Shown one piece after another: positions 34,326 to 38,930 of a DNA stretch of 38,930 nt. The translations under genes were made by a program, and so were the position numbers. The stretch covers positions 1 to 38,930 of the forward strand of contig JAVVPO010000012.1 in NCBI GenBank assembly GCA_036655715.1, written 5' to 3'. The notes beneath the pieces are model-generated. The model had not been told where the DNA came from. It did no database searches and worked only from the letters and a program-made list of their open reading frames with translations. How positions within the stretch are numbered: the stretch's first letter is position 1; each line of letters begins with the position of its first letter. The DNA is from JAVVPO01 sp036655715 (lineage in GTDB: Bacteria > Bacillota > Clostridia > Lachnospirales > Cellulosilyticaceae).

Positions 34326-34431
34326 GTAAAAAAATACTTTTATCAATACTCTCACAGGCCTGAATAAATGTAGCAAAAAAAGGTTACCTTAAAATTATGA
34401 CAGCAAATTTGTAAGAACAGGATGTGGCAGT

Positions 34432-35718
34432 ATGAAACAAAATAAAAATAAAAGAATACTGCTTTGCGCACTATCTTTTTTAGCTCTACTAACATTTTCA
34501 AGTCCTTTTATTGTGTCTTATTATTATCTACCTAGTCAGATTAAACTGACAGTAGGTCAGGAACATAAAGTTAATTTTGATATTCCTATGAAAGCACAGA
34601 TAGTTTCTAAAGAACTATTAAAGGTGAAAAATGCAAAGAGTCTATTAGATGATGAAGCAAAAGTTAAGTTAAATGAACCTTTATATCTAGAGATGGATAC
34701 AATAGGTAAAACAAGTATTAATCTATCTATATTTGGAGGAATTCCTCTGAAAACTGTATCAGTAGAAGCAATGCCCTATAAAGAAGTTATTCCTTGTGGC
34801 GATATAATAGGCGTCAAGGTATCTTCAGATGGGATATGCGTTCTAGGCACTGGTGAATTTGAAGTGGATAGTAAAATGGTAAATCCAAGTGGAAACAACT
34901 TGCAAAAAGGTGATATAATTATAGAGGCAAATGGATTAAAACCAAAGTCAAAAGAAGATTTTAGAGAGATTATTCAAGCAAACCAAGATAACCCTATGCA
35001 GATAGAAGTCATCAGAGATAGCAAAAATAAAAACCTAGAAATTGTTCCAATTTACTCACAAAAAGAAGAAGAATACAAAATAGGTGCCTGGATTAAAGAT
35101 AGCACACAAGGCATCGGCACACTCACTTATTTCGACCCGGAGACTTTAAGTTTTGGAGCATTAGGTCATGGTATTACAGATGTAGATTTAAAAAAAGTTA
35201 TGCCTATCAGAGAGGGAGAGATAACAACGGCCTCTATTACCGCCATAAAAAAAGGTGAGAAAGGAGAACCAGGGGAAATAAGCGGAGTTATTCAGTACAA
35301 TGAGAAAAATATAATAGGAAAAGTAGAGAAAAATACATCTTTAGGGATATATGGAACAATAAATGATAGAGGGCTTGAAACTATTTGTCATAATAAAATG
35401 CCAATTGCTTTTCAAAATGAAGTACATGAAGGAGGAGCAACCATATTAGCGAATGTAACAGGTGACGGAGTAGGCGAGTACAAGGTCTACATACAAAAAG
35501 TAGCAGCATATAGCGCAGAACCATCTAAAGGTATGGTTGTTAAAATTATAGATGAAGAACTTTTAAGTCTAACAAGTGGGATAGTACAAGGAATGAGTGG
35601 AAGCCCAATTATTCAAGATGGTAAATTAATAGGGGCTATTACGCATGTATTTGTGCAAGATCCTACCAAAGGTTACGGTATTTTCATAGAAAATATGATT
35701 AATAATGAAGAAAAATAG
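34432..35718 (+). CDS. spoIVB: SpoIVB serine peptidase (S55)
   Basis: This forespore-made peptidase signals to the mother cell and starts pro-sigma-K processing in Bacillus. It has 428 residues. A signal anchor (about 8-30), a PDZ domain (about 125-205, with NPSGNNLQKGDIIIEANGLK) and an S55 peptidase domain are visible. H246 in GALGHGI and the Ser in GMSGSP (387-392) are the catalytic residues expected for the family. TGAATA at 34361-34366 resembles a sigma-G -35 box, but no convincing -10 box follows, so I do not annotate a promoter. Confidence 0.95.
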   Translation: MKQNKNKRILLCALSFLALLTFSSPFIVSYYYLPSQIKLTVGQEHKVNFDIPMKAQIVSKELLKVKNAKSLLDDEAKVKLNEPLYLEMDTIGKTSINLSIFGGIPLKTVSVEAMPYKEVIPCGDIIGVKVSSDGICVLGTGEFEVDSKMVNPSGNNLQKGDIIIEANGLKPKSKEDFREIIQANQDNPMQIEVIRDSKNKNLEIVPIYSQKEEEYKIGAWIKDSTQGIGTLTYFDPETLSFGALGHGITDVDLKKVMPIREGEITTASITAIKKGEKGEPGEISGVIQYNEKNIIGKVEKNTSLGIYGTINDRGLETICHNKMPIAFQNEVHEGGATILANVTGDGVGEYKVYIQKVAAYSAEPSKGMVVKIIDEELLSLTSGIVQGMSGSPIIQDGKLIGAITHVFVQDPTKGYGIFIENMINNEEK

Positions 35719-35757
35719 AATTAATTCCGAATAGATAAAAATTTACAAAAAATGGCA

Positions 35758-35786
35758 TTGATTTAATTGGAAAAAGTCGGTATAAT
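35758..35786 (+). promoter_or_regulatory. Vegetative promoter of spo0A
   Basis: TTGATT (35758-35763) and TATAAT (35781-35786), 17 bases apart, lie 50 bases before the spo0A start. No clear sigma-H or Spo0A box was seen nearby. Confidence 0.65.
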
Positions 35787-35836
35787 AAAGTTAGATTTTG
35801 GTAAAAGAATACCATATACTTTGGGGGGGAAATAAA

Positions 35837-36670
35837 TTGCTAGAGACAAAAATACAAATCGTATTAGCGGATGACAATAAAGATTTCAGCGAGATTCTTA
35901 GAGAACTATTAAGTAAACAACCTGATATGGAAGTTGTCGGCGTAGCAGCTAATGGATTAGAAGCATGTGATATTATTATAGAAAAACAACCAGACGTAGT
36001 TATATTAGATGTTATTATGCCTTATTTAGATGGAATTGGGGTATTAGAAAGAATTAATCAAGTTGAGCTAGTTAAGAGACCACTTGTGGTTATGTTATCA
36101 GCTGTTGGTCAAGACAAGATTACAGAAAGAGCTTTATCACTAGGCGCTGAATACTATATTGTGAAGCCATTTGATATGGATACACTTACTATGCGTATTA
36201 GACAATTAAAATCTATGTACTCACCTGTCAGAACCACATCTTCTATGTCTTATCCATCAAGTGTGTCAGGTCACACATCTATACAGACAACTAGAACCAA
36301 ACCTGTTGTGACACAACATAGCTTAGAAACTGAAGTAACAAGTGTTATCCATGAAATTGGAATACCAGCACATATCAAAGGTTATCAATATCTAAGAGAT
36401 GCTATTATTATGGCAATCAATGATATGGATATCCTCAACTCTATCACCAAGCAACTTTATCCTAACATCGCAAAGAACTACAATACCACACCAAGCCGCG
36501 TAGAACGTGCTATTCGCCACGCTATTGAAGTAGCATGGAGTCGTGGTAAGATGGATACGATTGATAAGTTATTTGGTTACACAGTGAATAATGGCAAAGG
36601 CAAGCCTACTAATAGCGAATTCATCGCACTCATTGCAGATCGGTTAAGGCTTGAGATGCAAGTCTCCTGA
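35837..36670 (+). CDS. spo0A: Sporulation master regulator Spo0A
   Basis: This response regulator commits the cell to sporulation when phosphorylated. From TTG 35837 it has 277 residues. The receiver domain has acidic residues D12/D13, phospho-acceptor D58 in VVILDVIMPYLDG, S88 and K110 in YIVKPFD. The linker (about 125-165) is rich in S/T. The DNA-binding domain carries SRVERAIRHAIEVAWSRGKMD-type residues, the Spo0A signature. The start is TTG 35837 because GGGGGGG lies 7 bases upstream; an earlier TTG at 35798 has no ribosome site and would add 13 unrelated residues. Confidence 0.96.
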   Translation: MLETKIQIVLADDNKDFSEILRELLSKQPDMEVVGVAANGLEACDIIIEKQPDVVILDVIMPYLDGIGVLERINQVELVKRPLVVMLSAVGQDKITERALSLGAEYYIVKPFDMDTLTMRIRQLKSMYSPVRTTSSMSYPSSVSGHTSIQTTRTKPVVTQHSLETEVTSVIHEIGIPAHIKGYQYLRDAIIMAINDMDILNSITKQLYPNIAKNYNTTPSRVERAIRHAIEVAWSRGKMDTIDKLFGYTVNNGKGKPTNSEFIALIADRLRLEMQVS

Positions 36671-36713
36671 ACTCTTGGGAATAGTAAGGCTAAGTAAGTA
36701 TTAAAATAGAAAT

Positions 36714-36769
36714 AAAAAACTCTTCTAATTTGTTGTATAGATAATATACCTAAATTAGAAGAGTTTTTT
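36714..36769. terminator. Long bidirectional terminator after spo0A
   Basis: Eighteen bases at 36714-36731 pair perfectly with 36752-36769, with A6 on one side and T6 on the other. The 20-base loop has a further small GTATA/TATAC pairing. It can work on both strands, isolating spo0A from the restriction locus. Confidence 0.9.
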
Positions 36770-36842
36770 GTGTTTAATTAAGATGTATTTTTCTGTTTAG
36801 ACTATGATATATTGTCTTTTTATAGAAGTATGACATAAATCT

Positions 36843-36851
36843 TGTTATAAT
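36843..36851 (+). promoter_or_regulatory. Extended -10 promoter upstream of hsdM
   Basis: TGTTATAAT is a TGn-TATAAT extended -10 element 76 bases before the hsdM start. No good -35 box is found at 16-18 bases, which fits the extended -10 type. Confidence 0.5.
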
Positions 36852-36927
36852 GAAGCTATTAAACTAATAATCAGAAAATACTTAGACATCTATGTAGATA
36901 TGAATTAGAGTGCAGAAGGAGAATTAA

Positions 36928-38388
36928 ATGATTACAGGTGAGTTAAAGAACAAAATAGATAAAGTATGGGAAACATTTTGGACGGGTGGTATTACAAACC
37001 CATTAGAAGTGATTGAGCAGTTTACGTACTTACTTTTTATTAAGGGCCTTGATGATATAGAAACAACTAAAGAAAATGAAGCAGTATTTTTAGGATTACC
37101 CTATGAAGGGATGTTCCCAGAAGATAAACAGCAAGTGAGATGGAGTAAGTTCAAAAATATGGAAGCAACACAGATGTATGGCATCATGCATAATGAAGTA
37201 TTTCCATTTATCAAGAACCTTCATCAAGATGGTGATTCAGCTTATGCAAAATATATGGGAGATGCTATTTTTAAGATTCCTACAGCACAAATGCTTTCTA
37301 AAGTTATAGATGGCATAGATGGCATCAATATGGAAAATAGAGATGCAAAGGGTGATCTTTATGAGTATCTTCTTTCTAAAGTAGCTACTGCTGGGACAAA
37401 TGGGCAGTTTCGTACACCAAGACATATCATTGAGATGATGGTGAAGCTTATGAAACCAACACCAAGTGATGTGATTGTAGACCCTGCCATGGGAAGTGCA
37501 GGATTCTTAGTAGCCGCTCAAGAATACCTTAGAGAAAATGAAGCAGACTTACTCCTTAATGCAGGACTCAAAGAGCACTTCAATAACCATATGTTCTATG
37601 GTTTTGATATGGATAGAACAATGCTCCGTATTGGTGCGATGAATATGCTTCTTCATGGCGTTGATAACCCTAATATTGAGTACAAAGATAGTTTGTCAGA
37701 GCAAAATACAGATAAAGAAAAGTATACACTTGTCTTAGCAAATCCACCCTTTAAAGGGTCACTAGATTCAGAATCAGTAAGTGCTGATTTGCTTAAAGTG
37801 ACTAAGACAAAGAAAACAGAATTACTCTTCTTGGCGCTTATTCTTAGAAGCCTTAAAGTCGGTGGTAGAAGTGCAACCATTGTACCAGATGGCGTACTCT
37901 TTGGAAGTAGTGGAGCACATAAGCAAATTCGCCAAGAGATTGTAGATAACAATAAGCTTGAAGCAGTTATCTCTATGCCAAGTGGTGTATTTAAGCCTTA
38001 CGCAGGAGTAAGTACAGCTATTCTTATCTTTACGAAGACAGGATCTGGTGGAACGGATAGAGTTTGGTTCTATGATATGAAGGCAGATGGGTATTCATTA
38101 GATGATAAGAGACAAGAAATAGAAGCTAATGATATTACAGATATCATTGAACGCTTTGGTAAGCGAGAAGAAGAGATAGATAGAAAACGCACAGAGCAAA
38201 GCTTCTTGGTAGATGTGAAAGAGATTGTAGATAATGGCTATGACCTTTCTATTAATAAGTATAAAGAGATTGAGTATGAAGAGGTAGAGTATGCTCACCC
38301 AGGTGAAATTCTTCTAAAAATCAGAGAGCTAGAGATGGAAATTACATCAGGTATTGAAGATCTCGCTGAGATGTTGGGGGAAGTGTAG
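36928..38388 (+). CDS. hsdM: Type I restriction-modification methyltransferase subunit HsdM
   Basis: HsdM is the N6-adenine methyltransferase of a type I system and acts with HsdS. It has 486 residues. A helical HsdM N-domain (about 1-130) is followed by SAM motif I DPAMGSAGF (185-193) and catalytic motif IV NPPF (272-275). The block FYGFDMDRTMLRIGAMNM is also typical. GAAGGAG precedes ATG 36928. The gene is followed by hsdS after 2 bases. It lies directly beside spo0A with its own promoter, as expected for an inserted accessory unit. No hsdR is seen; it may lie beyond the window. Confidence 0.95.
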   Translation: MITGELKNKIDKVWETFWTGGITNPLEVIEQFTYLLFIKGLDDIETTKENEAVFLGLPYEGMFPEDKQQVRWSKFKNMEATQMYGIMHNEVFPFIKNLHQDGDSAYAKYMGDAIFKIPTAQMLSKVIDGIDGINMENRDAKGDLYEYLLSKVATAGTNGQFRTPRHIIEMMVKLMKPTPSDVIVDPAMGSAGFLVAAQEYLRENEADLLLNAGLKEHFNNHMFYGFDMDRTMLRIGAMNMLLHGVDNPNIEYKDSLSEQNTDKEKYTLVLANPPFKGSLDSESVSADLLKVTKTKKTELLFLALILRSLKVGGRSATIVPDGVLFGSSGAHKQIRQEIVDNNKLEAVISMPSGVFKPYAGVSTAILIFTKTGSGGTDRVWFYDMKADGYSLDDKRQEIEANDITDIIERFGKREEEIDRKRTEQSFLVDVKEIVDNGYDLSINKYKEIEYEEVEYAHPGEILLKIRELEMEITSGIEDLAEMLGEV

Positions 38389-38390
38389 AT

Positions 38391-38930
38391 ATGAAAAGAG
38401 ATTTAGTTAAACTGACTGATGCATGTGATTTTCAAGGGGGGAGTCAACCACCAAAAGACCAATGGATAACTACTCCTAAAGAAGGATATATTAGAATGTT
38501 ACAAATCCGTGACTTTACCCAGAATAGAGTAGTTGAGGAATTTATTAAACTAACAAATACAACTAAAACATGTGAAGAAGATGATATTCTTATTGCTCGT
38601 TACGGAGCTTCAGTTGGTAAAATTTTAACAGGATTAGCTGGGGCCTATAATGTAGCGATAATGAAAACTATTCCTAGACCAGAGATTTTAGATAAAAGAT
38701 ATTTATACTACTTTCTAAAAACAGAGTATTTCCAAAACATTATTCAAAATGTGGGATCAAGAGCTGCACAGGCGGGATTTAACAAGGCTGAGCTAGAAAG
38801 TATAAATATATATATCCAAAGTCTAGATGAACAACAAGAGACGGTAAATATTCTGAATAAAGCTAACCAACTCATTAACTCTCGTAAAGAACAGATCCAA
38901 GCTTGTGATGAACTCATTAAATCCCAATTT
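38391..38930 (+). CDS. hsdS: Type I specificity subunit HsdS (partial, runs off window)
   Basis: HsdS chooses the DNA target of the type I complex. The frame from ATG 38391 is open for 180 codons to the last base. It starts MKRDLVKLTDACDFQGGSQP, typical of a target-recognition domain start. It contains DDILIARYGASVGKI and AYNVAIMKTIP, then YLYYFLKTEYFQNII and SRAAQAGFNKAELESINI. The last 40 residues form the conserved central helix (SLDEQQETVNILNKANQLI, ending DELIKSQF). The first target-recognition domain is therefore complete, and any second domain lies outside the window. GGGGGAAG precedes the start, inside the end of hsdM. Confidence 0.92.
   Translation, partial: MKRDLVKLTDACDFQGGSQPPKDQWITTPKEGYIRMLQIRDFTQNRVVEEFIKLTNTTKTCEEDDILIARYGASVGKILTGLAGAYNVAIMKTIPRPEILDKRYLYYFLKTEYFQNIIQNVGSRAAQAGFNKAELESINIYIQSLDEQQETVNILNKANQLINSRKEQIQACDELIKSQF

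Noticed and set aside
34361..34390. Sigma-G promoter for spoIVB
   Set aside because: TGAATA fits a -35 box, but the sequence at the proper distance (TTACCTT) is a poor -10 box.
35798..35836. Spo0A starting at TTG 35798
   Set aside because: There is no ribosome site there, and the added residues are not part of a receiver domain. TTG 35837 follows a G7 tract.
1..38930. tRNA, rRNA, CRISPR array or prophage
   Set aside because: No cloverleaf sequences, regular spaced repeats or phage structural genes were seen. Reverse-strand frames all lie opposite well-supported genes and lack ribosome sites or recognisable products.

Overview
The window is low-GC DNA with nearly every gene on the + strand. 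It looks like an endospore-forming member of the Clostridia. The evidence is a complete spoIIIAA-AH operon, spoIVB and spo0A, set in the Firmicutes order aroQ - M24 peptidase - efp - spoIIIA - yqhY - nusB - xseAB - ispA - dxs - tlyA - argR - recN - spoIVB - spo0A. The layout reminds me of Cellulosilyticum/Lachnospirales genomes, but I could not check this. Compared with the Bacillus subtilis order as I know it, accBC and folD are absent between spoIIIAH and xseA, and nadK sits between tlyA and argR.

Region 1 (1-886) is a dead IS4-family transposase with an internal deletion that shifts the frame. Region 2 (about 1097-14366) is a long type IV pilus/type II secretion-like operon behind a good sigma-A promoter: pilB, pilT, pilC, a major-type pseudopilin, a minor pseudopilin, pilM, pilN, a long pilO-like gene, a second minor pseudopilin, a very large PilX-like protein and a lipoprotein. 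It carries an assembly gap of 100 N whose two flanks are the same 55 bases. Two of its minor pseudopilins have no ATG, GTG or TTG upstream of the prepilin cleavage site and seem to start at ATA.

Region 3 (14430-19234) holds yqeG and the shikimate genes aroE, aroK and aroQ, with a lone pseudopilin and a ComFB-like gene between aroE and aroK, then an M24 aminopeptidase and efp. Region 4 (19285-24713) is the spoIIIA operon behind a candidate sigma-E promoter and closed by a strong terminator. Region 5 (24724-34325) is housekeeping: yqhY (Asp23), nusB, xseA, xseB, ispA, a DUF212 membrane protein, dxs behind a promoter-plus-hairpin leader, tlyA, nadK, argR and recN. Region 6 (34432-36769) is spoIVB and spo0A with a bidirectional terminator. 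Region 7 (36843-38930) is a type I restriction-modification locus: hsdM and the first 180 codons of hsdS, which runs off the window.

The pilus operon has the assembly ATPase, retraction ATPase, platform, PilM-PilN-PilO alignment proteins and four prepilin-like subunits in one transcription unit, so it probably builds a functional retractable pilus. No prepilin peptidase (PilD) is in the window. The most unusual signals are the ATA starts, the large PilX-like and lipoprotein pair, the duplicated flanks of the gap, and the leader hairpin upstream of dxs. I saw no tRNA, rRNA, CRISPR array or prophage.
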